Of a stretch of 8,052 bases of DNA, positions 1 to 6,110 are shown piece by piece. The DNA lies in assembly GCA_030838815.1 (NCBI GenBank), contig JAUZEX010000934.1, positions 1 through 8,052 on the forward strand. The letters run 5' to 3'. Made by a program: the position numbers and the translations under genes. The notes under the pieces are model-generated. The model was not told the DNA's origin. It saw only the letters and a list, made by a program, of their open reading frames with translations, and ran no database searches. Numbering within the stretch: the first letter of the stretch is position 1; each line of letters opens with the position of its first letter. The DNA comes from Actinomycetota bacterium. GTDB taxonomy: Bacteria > Actinomycetota > Acidimicrobiia > IMCC26256 > BP-133.

Positions 1-2
1 GC

Positions 3-752
3 GCCATCATCCTGTGGTTCGGGTGGTACGGGTTCAACCCCGGCTCCACGCTGTCGGCCATGGACCTCGAGGGCATCGGCCGGGTGGCCACCAACACCAC
101 GCTGGCGGCCTGCGCCGGCGGTATGGCGGCCATCTTCTGGGTCTATCCCCGATCCAAAAAGTGGGACCTGGGCATGGCCTGCAACGGCCTGCTGGGCGGG
201 CTGGTGGCCATCACCTGTCCCTGCTACTGGGTCAACTCCACCGGCGCCATCCTCATCGGCGCCGTGGCCGGAATCGTGGTGCCGCTGGGCGTGGACCTGC
301 TGGAGCACCTCCGGATCGACGACCCGATCGGGGCCGTGGCCGTCCACGGCTTCGCCGGGATCTGGGGCACGCTCAGCCTGGGCTTGTTCGCCACCGGAGC
401 GTTCGGCATCCCGACCCCTGATGGCATCGACACGTCGACAACGGTGAAGGGCCTGTTCTACAGCGGCGGTATCGACCAGCTGAAGGCCCAGTTCATCGGG
501 AGCCTGACCTGCGTGGTGGTGATCTCGGCGGTGTCGATGCTGTTGTTCTTCCTCGTCGATCTGACCCGAACGCTGCGGGTCTCGGCCGAGGGCGAGCAGG
601 AGGGCATCGACCTCCACGAGCACGGCACGCACGCCTACCACATGGAGTTCGGGCAGGGATCCAGCTTCAGCAGCTTCCCGAGCTCCGGCTCCGCGGTGTC
701 GAACGGAGCGCCGGAGCCCGTCCAGTCCGAGGCCGAACCGGCCTCGAGTTAA
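3..752 (+). CDS. amt: Ammonium transporter Amt, 5'-truncated by the window edge
   Basis: Inner-membrane channel that takes up ammonium/ammonia. The frame is open from base 3 and gives 249 residues, so the N-terminal third (with the first pore histidine of the twin-His pair) lies outside the window. Family hallmarks seen: LWFGWYGFNPGS at the start (the conserved 'WFGWFGFN' helix), the SxxxGAIAG-like helix around 235-290, and DDPIGAVAVHGFAGIWGTL, in which the His at 345-347 is the second pore histidine (equivalent to E. coli AmtB His318). After the last helix the cytoplasmic tail carries GIDLHEHGTHAY, the conserved Amt C-terminal region that contacts PII in AmtB-GlnK complexes, followed by about 30 Ser/Pro/Glu-rich, probably disordered residues. 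The PII gene starts 59 bases downstream, as expected for an amt-glnK operon. Any internal Met (for example at base 60) is not the real start. Family assignment is very secure; substrate specificity is from family knowledge. Confidence 0.96.
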   Translation, partial: AIILWFGWYGFNPGSTLSAMDLEGIGRVATNTTLAACAGGMAAIFWVYPRSKKWDLGMACNGLLGGLVAITCPCYWVNSTGAILIGAVAGIVVPLGVDLLEHLRIDDPIGAVAVHGFAGIWGTLSLGLFATGAFGIPTPDGIDTSTTVKGLFYSGGIDQLKAQFIGSLTCVVVISAVSMLLFFLVDLTRTLRVSAEGEQEGIDLHEHGTHAYHMEFGQGSSFSSFPSSGSAVSNGAPEPVQSEAEPASS

Positions 753-754
753 CA

Positions 755-787
755 CTCGGGGGCTCCGCCCCCGAGATCCCCCGAGAT
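755..787 (+). other. Hairpin plus tandem 10-bp repeat in the amt-glnK spacer
   Basis: Bases 755-763 (CTCGGGGGC) and 767-775 (GCCCCCGAG) form a perfect 9-bp stem with a 3-base loop, starting 2 bases after the amt stop. The 3' arm is part of a tandem direct repeat: CCCCCGAGAT occurs at 768-777 and again at 778-787, so the 5' arm can pair with either copy. No T-run follows, so this is not a canonical intrinsic terminator. It could be an RNA processing or stability element or a partial attenuator setting the amt to glnK ratio. The structure is seen in the sequence; the role is inference. Confidence 0.55.
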
Positions 788-797
788 CAAATGAAAT

Positions 798-804
798 GGG
801 GAGG
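798..804 (+). promoter_or_regulatory. Ribosome binding site deciding the glnK start
   Basis: GGGGAGG lies 7 bases before GTG 812. It supports that start over GTG 809 (spacing of only 4) and over the in-frame ATG at 791, which has no purine-rich site ahead of it and would itself contain this motif. Confidence 0.7.
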
Positions 805-811
805 ATCAGTG

Positions 812-1150
812 GTGCATCTGGTCACGGCGGTCATCAAGCCCCACCGTCTCGAAGAAGTGAAGGAAGCCCTCCGGGCGGCCGGGGTCATGGGCATGACCGC
901 CAGCGAGGTCCAGGGCTACGGCCGTCAGGGCGGCAAGAGCGAGGTGTTCCGGGGCGCCGAGTACACCGTCGCCTTCGTCCCCAAGGTGAAGATCGAGATC
1001 CTCGTCGACACGGCCGACGTCGACCAGATCATCGACCTGATCGTGAAGACGGGCCGGACGGGCAAGATCGGCGACGGCAAGGTGTGGGCCATCTCGGTCG
1101 ACCGCCTGGTGCGGGTCCGCAGCGGAGAGTCGGGCGCCGACGCTCTCTGA
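812..1150 (+). CDS. glnK: PII nitrogen regulatory protein (GlnK/GlnB family)
   Basis: Small trimeric signal protein that senses ATP/ADP and 2-oxoglutarate and, next to amt, normally blocks the Amt channel when nitrogen is plentiful. Starting at GTG 812 gives exactly 112 residues, the standard PII length, beginning MHLVTAVIKP. Key elements: the T-loop GYGRQGGKSEVFRGAEY with Gln39 and the modifiable Tyr51 (adenylylated in studied actinobacteria, uridylylated in proteobacteria), Lys58 in FVPKVKIEI, the B-loop TGRTGKIGDGK (83-90 region) and the C-loop arginines in RLVRVRSGE (Arg101, Arg103). All nucleotide-binding positions I can check are intact. The ending SGADAL resembles actinobacterial GlnK. 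It sits 59 bases after amt on the same strand, so co-transcription is likely. GlnK is preferred over GlnB because of the amt linkage. An ATG at 791 would add seven residues not typical of the family. Confidence 0.95.
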   Translation: MHLVTAVIKPHRLEEVKEALRAAGVMGMTASEVQGYGRQGGKSEVFRGAEYTVAFVPKVKIEILVDTADVDQIIDLIVKTGRTGKIGDGKVWAISVDRLVRVRSGESGADAL

Positions 1151-1174
1151 ACAGGCACTTTGAGGCGGTCGGGG

Positions 1175-1200
1175 GGCGCGGCACACTTGGTGCATGCGCC
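1175..1200 (+). other. Possible hairpin enclosing the start codon at 1194
   Basis: GGCGC (1175-1179) pairs with GCGCC (1196-1200) and GCAC (1181-1184) with GTGC (1190-1193), leaving a 5-base loop and a small asymmetric bulge (G1180 opposite A1194-T1195). The ATG of the following lipoprotein gene lies in the 3' side. Short GC-rich stems are common by chance in DNA of this composition, so a regulatory role is only a possibility. Confidence 0.3.
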
Positions 1201-2372
1201 ACCCGACCGTTCTCATCTTGAGCGTGGGCCTGCTGCTCGGGGCCTGCAACGGCAGTTCTTCGAATCGGACCGAGGGCGGCGCGGCGCCGCCGCCGTCGTC
1301 GACCACGACGAGGATCCCCGCGCCCCCCGCCACCGGGACGACGCTCCACGCCGCCGAGCCCTGCGCGCTGGGGCCCCAGGCTCCGCCGGCGGGCACGATC
1401 GACGCCGGTTTCGCCACCGCGCTGGCCTTCGCCCCCGATGGGCGGCTCTTCTTCGCCGAACGGGCGGGCACCGTCCGGGTGTTCCAGGACGGCGCCACGA
1501 AGGAGTTCGCCAAGGTCGCCACGGTCACCAGCGAGGCGGGCGGCGGCTACAGCGAGCGGGGTCTCCTCGGGCTGGCCCTGAGCCCGACCTTCGCCGCCGA
1601 CCACTTCCTCTACGCCTTCGTGTCGAACCCTGACCGGGCCCACCAGGAGATCGTCCGGTGGACCGACTGCGCCGGCACTGGCGGCGCCTTCTCCACCCTG
1701 GTGCGGCTGCCCTCGGGCGCCGACTGCTGCCACAAGGGCGGCCGCCTCGCCTTCGGCCCCGACGGCAAGCTCTACGCCACCCTGGGCGAGGAACACACGG
1801 CGTCGGCGGCCCAGGACACCAATGACCCCCGGGGCAAGGTGCTGCGCTACAACGCCGACGGGACCGTCCCGGCCGACAACCCGTTCGGGGCCGGCAACCC
1901 GGTCTGGGCCTACGGCTTCCGCAACCCGTTCGGCCTCGCCATCTCGCCCGCCGGCCAGGTGGCGGTCACGAGCAACGGCCCGACCGGTGACGCCGGGAGT
2001 CCCCCGACCGGGTTCGACGTCGTCTTCGACAAGGTCGCCCCCGGCGCCGGCCACCAGTGGGCCCACTGCTACGGCTACAGCCATCCCCTGCCGGGCGAGA
2101 CGGGTTGCGGGGCGGGGCAGGTCGAGCCGGCCTGGAGCAGCGAGACGACCACCGTCGTCCCGACCGGGGCGGCCTTCGTCGACGCCGCCGGCCCCGCCGG
2201 ACTGGCCGGCCACCTCGTGTTCTGCACCTTCAACAGCGGTATGCGGATCCTCACCCCCGCCACGCCCCATGCCACCGTCGCCGCCGGGCCGGCGGAGTGC
2301 AAGCTCGACGTCGTGGAGGGCCCCGATCACGCCGTCTACTACTCGGACAGCGCCCACATCTACCGCCGCTGA
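1194..2372 (+). CDS. PQQ-type glucose/sorbosone dehydrogenase-family lipoprotein
   Basis: Probable exported, membrane-anchored sugar (aldose) dehydrogenase of the soluble quinoprotein glucose dehydrogenase / YliI beta-propeller family, 392 residues. The start at ATG 1194 gives a short signal peptide with lipobox LLGAC, Cys18 being the lipidation site, followed by a Ser/Thr/Pro/Gly-rich linker (19-55). Propeller signatures: PDGRLFFAERAGTVRVF (81-97), ERGLLGLALSPTF (121-133), HKGGRLAFGPDGKLY (180-194) with His180 matching the catalytic base of the family, NDPRGKVLRYNADGTVP, WAYGFRNPFGL (238-248) and a final GPDHAVYYSDSAHIYR strand. Two adjacent cysteines (178-179) precede the catalytic His. The segment where many relatives have DEIN...NYGWP reads FDVVFDK...GHQWAHCYG, so cofactor or substrate details may differ. 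It begins 43 bases after glnK with no strong Shine-Dalgarno or terminator between them; it may be read through from amt-glnK. Fold assignment is strong; PQQ use and substrate are inferred. Confidence 0.85.
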   Translation: MRHPTVLILSVGLLLGACNGSSSNRTEGGAAPPPSSTTTRIPAPPATGTTLHAAEPCALGPQAPPAGTIDAGFATALAFAPDGRLFFAERAGTVRVFQDGATKEFAKVATVTSEAGGGYSERGLLGLALSPTFAADHFLYAFVSNPDRAHQEIVRWTDCAGTGGAFSTLVRLPSGADCCHKGGRLAFGPDGKLYATLGEEHTASAAQDTNDPRGKVLRYNADGTVPADNPFGAGNPVWAYGFRNPFGLAISPAGQVAVTSNGPTGDAGSPPTGFDVVFDKVAPGAGHQWAHCYGYSHPLPGETGCGAGQVEPAWSSETTTVVPTGAAFVDAAGPAGLAGHLVFCTFNSGMRILTPATPHATVAAGPAECKLDVVEGPDHAVYYSDSAHIYRR

Positions 2373-2391
2373 CTTACGGAGTTACCGCAGA

Positions 2392-2410
2392 TCGGGGACA
2401 ATCCCCTCGA
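2392..2410 (+). terminator. Weak stem-loop 20 bases after the dehydrogenase gene
   Basis: TCGGGGA (2392-2398) pairs with TCCCC-CGA (2402-2410, one bulged T at 2407) around a CAA loop. The position fits a transcription end for the upstream gene, but there is no T-run, so factor-independent termination is doubtful. Could equally be an mRNA 3' stabilising hairpin. Confidence 0.3.
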
Positions 2411-2461
2411 ATCGGCCGGGGACTAGTTCCAACGACCGCCGCAAATGACGCCGCCGGGTCA

Positions 2462-2490
2462 TTGGCCCGGCACATACCGGTACCGATCAT
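2462..2490 (+). promoter_or_regulatory. Candidate sigma70-type promoter for the c-di-GMP operon
   Basis: TTGGCC (2462-2467) and GATCAT (2485-2490) are separated by 17 bases and resemble -35 and -10 elements (GATCAT matches TATAAT at 4 of 6 positions). The site lies in the only sizeable non-coding stretch (2373-2577) ahead of the three coupled genes, where a promoter is expected. The match is weak and no other evidence supports it. Confidence 0.3.
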
Positions 2491-2513
2491 TCCCCACAGG
2501 GTCGGTACACCGG
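2477..2513 (+). repeat. Imperfect inverted repeat overlapping the putative promoter
   Basis: CCGGTACCGA (2477-2486) is the reverse complement of TCGGTAC-CGG, found at 2502-2513 with a 2-base AC insertion (TCGGTACACCGG). The arms are separated by 15 bases. The left arm overlaps the candidate -10 and the right arm would fall in the early transcript, so it could be an operator for a dimeric regulator or a leader RNA hairpin. It is the most ordered structure in the 205-base gap. Confidence 0.4.
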
Positions 2514-2577
2514 CCGTCCCCGGCCGCGTGCCCGTCGTCCTGGAGGGGTCATCCCCAAGATCGCGCCCAACGGCCCC

Positions 2578-5331
2578 GTGACCGACGGGGGCTTCCCGCC
2601 TGTCCCGGCCGCGACGTGGGATGGGCTGGGCTCGGGCTGCTCGCTCCTGTTCGACGCCAACCCGCTGGCCATGTGGGTCCACCACTCCGATTCGCTGCGG
2701 CTCCTCGAGGTGAACGAGGCGGCCGTGCGCCAGTACGGCTGGTCCCGCCGCGAGCTGCTGTCGATGACCGTGCTGGACCTGTTCCCGCCCGAGGACCGCC
2801 CGGCGTTCCTCCAGGCGCTGCTCGACGGTCTCCCGTCGGGGGGGATGAGGAGCCAGCCCGGCCCGGCCCGCCACCGGCACCTCACCCGGGACGGGGCCCT
2901 CCTCATCGTCGAGATCCAGTCCGACGCCGCCTCCTACGCCCACCGGCGGGCGACCCTGACGCTGGCCCGGGACGTCACCGAGGGGGAGCACCTCCGGGCC
3001 GCCCTCGGGACGACCGGCGACCAGCTCCGCGAGGCCCAGGCGGTGGCCAAGGTCGGGATCTGGGAGTGGGACATCGCCGACGACCAGGTCCGCTGGTCCG
3101 ACGAGCTGTACCGCATCTTCGGCCTCACCGCCCAGGCCTTCCCCGGCACCTTCGAGGGCTACATGGCCGCCGTCCACCCCGAGGACCGGGCGCTCGTCCA
3201 GGCCACCGTGGAGCGCAGCCTGCGGACCCTGGAGCCGTTCGACTTCGCCCACCGCTGCGTCCTTCCCGAGGGCACGGTCCGCTGGCTGCAGTGCCGGGGC
3301 CGGGTCCGGGGCGTCGACGGCCATCCGGTCCAGATGAGCGGCGCCTGCCAGGACGTCACGGCCCAGCGGGAGGCGGCCGAGGCCCTGTCGCAGCTGGCCC
3401 TCCACGACCCCCTCACCGGCCTGCCCAACCGCTCCCTGTTCATGGACCGCCTCGGCCAGGCGTTGCGCCGGCTCGACCGCCGGGACCGGGTCCTGGCCGT
3501 GCTGTTCGTCGACCTCGACCGGTTCAAGGTCATCAACGACCGGTTCGGCCACGCCGTCGGCGACCAGACGCTGCTGGCCGTCGGCACCAGGCTCCGCGAG
3601 GTGCTCCGACCGAGCGACACCGTGGGCCGCCTCGGCGGCGACGAGTTCGTCGTCCTGTGCGAGGACCTCGAGAGCGACCGGGCCGCCGTCCGGGTGGCGG
3701 AGCGGGTGCTCGCCGCCCTCGACCAGCCGATCGTCTGCAACGGCCACGACGTCGTCTCCTCGGCCAGCATCGGGATCGCCCTCTCCGGCCGGCCCGGCTC
3801 GACCGCCGACGCCCTGCTGCGCGACGCCGACATGGCCATGTACCGGGCCAAGGAGACGGGCCGGCACCGCATCGAGGTGTTCGACAACTCGGCCCGCCTG
3901 CGGACCCAGGCCCGCCTCCAGACCGCCGATGAGCTCCGCGTCGCCGTCGAGTCCGACCAACTCCGGGTGGTGTACCAGCCCATCGTGCACCTCGGGCAGG
4001 CGACGCCGGCCGGGGTGGAGGCGCTCGTCCGCTGGCAGCATCCCCGCCGCGGCCTGCTCACACCGGCGGACTTCATCCAGGTCGCCGAGGACACCGGTCT
4101 CGTCGTCCCCCTCGGCGCCTGGGTGTTGCGCCGGGCTTGCCGCGACCTCACCCGGATCCTCGACCAGGGCGGCCCCGGCAGCGGTTCCGATCTCGTCATG
4201 TCGGTCAACCTCTCCGCCCGCCAGCTGAGCGAGCCGGCCCTGGTGGCGATGGTGGAGAGCGTCCTGGCCGAGTTCGCGCTGGCGCCGTGGCGCCTCTGCT
4301 TCGAGATCACCGAGAGCGTCCTAATGGACGACGTCGACCTGGCCATCGCCCTCCTCTCCGACCTCCGGGCCCTCGGCGTGCGGCTGGCCATCGACGACTT
4401 CGGCACCGGCTACTCGTCGCTGGGCTACCTCCGCCGCTTCCCCGTCGACATCGTGAAGCTCGACCGGGCCTTCGTCGGCGGCCTCGGCGGCGACAGCGCG
4501 GCCGACGCCATCGCCGCCGCCGTCATCAACCTCGGCCATGCGCTCGGCCTGTCGGTCATCGCCGAAGGAGTCGAGACCGAGGAGCAACTCACGGTGCTCC
4601 GGGCCCTGGGCTGCGACCGGGCCCAGGGCTACCTGTGGAGCGCCGGTCAAGCCCCCGAGGCGCTGGCCTCCTGGATGGCGGCCAGGCCGTCGGGCGGCCT
4701 GGAGCTGCGGCCCGTCGCTCTGGCCGGCCTGGTGGCCGAACGGGTAGCGGCCCTGCGGCCGGCGGCCACCGCCCCCGTCGTCGTCCACGTCCCGCCCACC
4801 CTGGCCGCCGCCTTCGCCGACGCCGGCGCCGCCCGCAAGGTCCTCGACCACCTGCTGGCCAACGCCCTCAAGTTCTCCCCCGGTCACCGGCCGGTGGTGG
4901 TGAGCGCCGCCGCCGACAAGCGCTTCGTGCGGATCAGCGTGGCCGACTACGGCGTGGGAATGACGCCCGACGAGGCGGCCCGCTGCTTCGAACCCTTCTG
5001 GCAGGCCGACCGGGCCGGCGTTTCCGAGTCGGGCGGCCCCGAGGTCGGCGGCGCCGGCGTCGGCCTGTACATCGTGCGGTCCCTGGTGGAGGCGATGGGC
5101 GGCCACGTCGCCGTCCGCAGCGCCAAGGGGGCTGGCTCGACCTTCACCTTCGCCCTGCCCCGCACGGCCCGGGAGGCCAAGCGGGCCGGCCGCCACGGCG
5201 CCCTGCCGCCGGGGATGGGGGAGGACTCCTCCATCCGCGAGTTCATGCGCCAGATCGGTGTGCCCCGGGGCGGCCGGGTACGGCCGCCGAGCGTCCCCAG
5301 CCGCCGAGGGACCGGAGGCAACCGCCCGTGA
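2578..5331 (+). CDS. PAS-PAS-GGDEF-EAL protein with C-terminal HATPase domain
   Basis: Predicted cytoplasmic bifunctional c-di-GMP enzyme, 917 residues, no membrane helices. Domains: PAS (about 20-135), PAS_3-like (about 155-265, KVGIWEWDI...VHPEDR), GGDEF (about 268-436), EAL (about 442-695) and a histidine-kinase-type ATPase (about 710-862). The cyclase motif is intact (RLGGDEF, 351-357) with an inhibitory I-site RxxD (Arg344-Asp347) five residues ahead of it. The phosphodiesterase residues are intact: EAL 481-483, Asn544, Glu576, DDFGTGYSSL (606-615), Lys627, Glu663 in EGVET, Gln683. The ATPase has the N-box Asn762 (LLANALKFSP), DYGVGM (790-795), FEPFW and GGAGVGLYIV. No HisKA/DHp segment with a phosphoacceptor His precedes it, which is unusual. 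GTG 2578 is the only standard start after the upstream in-frame stop at 2446 that keeps the first PAS whole, but it lacks a well-spaced Shine-Dalgarno. Its stop overlaps the next start by four bases. Confidence 0.93.
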   Translation: MTDGGFPPVPAATWDGLGSGCSLLFDANPLAMWVHHSDSLRLLEVNEAAVRQYGWSRRELLSMTVLDLFPPEDRPAFLQALLDGLPSGGMRSQPGPARHRHLTRDGALLIVEIQSDAASYAHRRATLTLARDVTEGEHLRAALGTTGDQLREAQAVAKVGIWEWDIADDQVRWSDELYRIFGLTAQAFPGTFEGYMAAVHPEDRALVQATVERSLRTLEPFDFAHRCVLPEGTVRWLQCRGRVRGVDGHPVQMSGACQDVTAQREAAEALSQLALHDPLTGLPNRSLFMDRLGQALRRLDRRDRVLAVLFVDLDRFKVINDRFGHAVGDQTLLAVGTRLREVLRPSDTVGRLGGDEFVVLCEDLESDRAAVRVAERVLAALDQPIVCNGHDVVSSASIGIALSGRPGSTADALLRDADMAMYRAKETGRHRIEVFDNSARLRTQARLQTADELRVAVESDQLRVVYQPIVHLGQATPAGVEALVRWQHPRRGLLTPADFIQVAEDTGLVVPLGAWVLRRACRDLTRILDQGGPGSGSDLVMSVNLSARQLSEPALVAMVESVLAEFALAPWRLCFEITESVLMDDVDLAIALLSDLRALGVRLAIDDFGTGYSSLGYLRRFPVDIVKLDRAFVGGLGGDSAADAIAAAVINLGHALGLSVIAEGVETEEQLTVLRALGCDRAQGYLWSAGQAPEALASWMAARPSGGLELRPVALAGLVAERVAALRPAATAPVVVHVPPTLAAAFADAGAARKVLDHLLANALKFSPGHRPVVVSAAADKRFVRISVADYGVGMTPDEAARCFEPFWQADRAGVSESGGPEVGGAGVGLYIVRSLVEAMGGHVAVRSAKGAGSTFTFALPRTAREAKRAGRHGALPPGMGEDSSIREFMRQIGVPRGGRVRPPSVPSRRGTGGNRP
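5314..5318 (+). promoter_or_regulatory. Ribosome binding site for the 7TM gene
   Basis: GGAGG, 9 bases before GTG 5328 and inside the end of the upstream coding region. It selects this start, which forms a GTGA overlap with the upstream stop, over far-upstream in-frame codons that would read through the EAL/ATPase gene in the wrong frame. Confidence 0.7.
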
Positions 5332-6110
5332 TCGTCGCCCTGGTCGCCGCCTCCAACATCATCCTCGGGGTGGCCTACACCGGCTACGGGATGATGACCG
5401 CCATCGAGATGAAGCGGGACTGGCGGACGTTCGGGTTCTCGCACTTCGGAGCCGCCTGGATCTGCATGGCGTTCACCTGTGGCCCGCATCACCTCGACCA
5501 CGGCCTCCACGTCGCCGTCGCCGGCCGCACCGGCGGCCCGTTGGACCTCCTGGCGGTGGTGGTCGGGCTGCCGGTCGGGGTGCTGTGGCTGTGGCTGCGG
5601 GTCGAAGCCTTCCTCGGGGGGCGGGGTGACCGCTTCGTCCCCGGTGACCCCCGCTGGCTGCGGGCCGCCCCCGCGGCCAGCGGGCTCTACGTCGTCGGCC
5701 TCGGCGCGGCCTGTATCGCGGTGCTGGCGGCTGGACCGCGGGTCATGCCGGGCTTCGCCGTGTGGGCCAACGTCATCCTCGTCGGCCTCTACATGGCCGT
5801 CGGCTGGTTCGTGCTCCGGACGCAGCTGGCCAACCGGCCCTCGATGGGCGGCTGGTCGGTGTCGGGCCTGTCCCTGTCGGTCATCTTCCCGACCTGCGCC
5901 CTGATGCACCTCGTGTGGGCCACCTACGCCGTGGCCGGCCGGTACCAGCAGGACGGGCACGGTCTGGTCATCGACTGGCTGTCGGTGCCGGCCGGCATCT
6001 ACTTCCTGGCCGTGGTCCGGGGGCTGTACCGCGAATCGCTGCGGGACTGGAACGACGGCCCGGGCGAGGTCACCAAGGGAAGGCTCGATCCGGTGGACGC
6101 CCCCCGATGA
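5328..6110 (+). CDS. Seven-helix membrane protein of unknown function
   Basis: I do not recognise this 260-residue family. Hydrophobic segments lie at about 1-26, 38-56, 70-90, 115-135, 143-163, 177-202 and 213-232, i.e. seven helices. Basic residues fall in loops 1-2, 3-4, 5-6 and the C-terminal tail (Lys29, Arg30, Arg33; Arg99-Arg112; Arg164, Arg170; Arg231-Arg239), predicting N-terminus out and C-terminus in by the positive-inside rule. In that topology a histidine cluster at the outer end of helix 2 (CGPHHLDHGLH: His54, 55, 58, 61), His194 in outer helix 6 and His211 in the last outer loop all face the same side, suggesting a metal or heme ligand set. Start GTG 5328 overlaps the upstream stop by four bases; the stop overlaps the permease start by four (ATGA). 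Tight coupling suggests it works with the two c-di-GMP proteins, perhaps as sensor or partner. It has no MHYT repeats or known output domain. Confidence 0.85.
   Translation: MIVALVAASNIILGVAYTGYGMMTAIEMKRDWRTFGFSHFGAAWICMAFTCGPHHLDHGLHVAVAGRTGGPLDLLAVVVGLPVGVLWLWLRVEAFLGGRGDRFVPGDPRWLRAAPAASGLYVVGLGAACIAVLAAGPRVMPGFAVWANVILVGLYMAVGWFVLRTQLANRPSMGGWSVSGLSLSVIFPTCALMHLVWATYAVAGRYQQDGHGLVIDWLSVPAGIYFLAVVRGLYRESLRDWNDGPGEVTKGRLDPVDAPR

Noticed and set aside
791..811. ATG 791 as start of the PII protein
   Set aside because: No ribosome site ahead of it; GTG 812 has GGGGAGG at ideal spacing and gives the canonical 112-residue PII.
1029..2357. Minus-strand open frame (442 codons) opposite glnK and the dehydrogenase
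   Set aside because: Gly/Arg/Ala-rich, no recognisable motif, and it lies antisense to two well-supported genes.
2374..4041. Long open frame on the minus strand (555 codons) opposite the PAS-GGDEF gene
   Set aside because: Its translation is low-complexity Gly/Arg/Val/Glu-rich with no domain signature; it is a by-product of GC-rich codon use opposite a gene with clear catalytic motifs.
4660..4800. A HisKA dimerisation/phosphotransfer domain between EAL and HATPase
   Set aside because: I looked for an H-E/D-x-x-x-P helix and found none; the segment reads as the end of EAL followed directly by the first ATPase helix and strand.
4137..5327. A possible long N-terminal extension of the 7TM protein
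   Set aside because: The frame is open upstream but encodes Arg/Pro-rich nonsense antiphase to the EAL/HATPase domains; GTG 5328 with GGAGG and a 4-base overlap is the credible start.
5487..5511. Nickel/cobalt transporter (HX4DH) or desaturase histidine box in the 7TM protein
   Set aside because: The pattern HHLDHGLH does not match HX4DH spacing, and the other desaturase boxes are missing; only a generic metal-site suggestion is kept.
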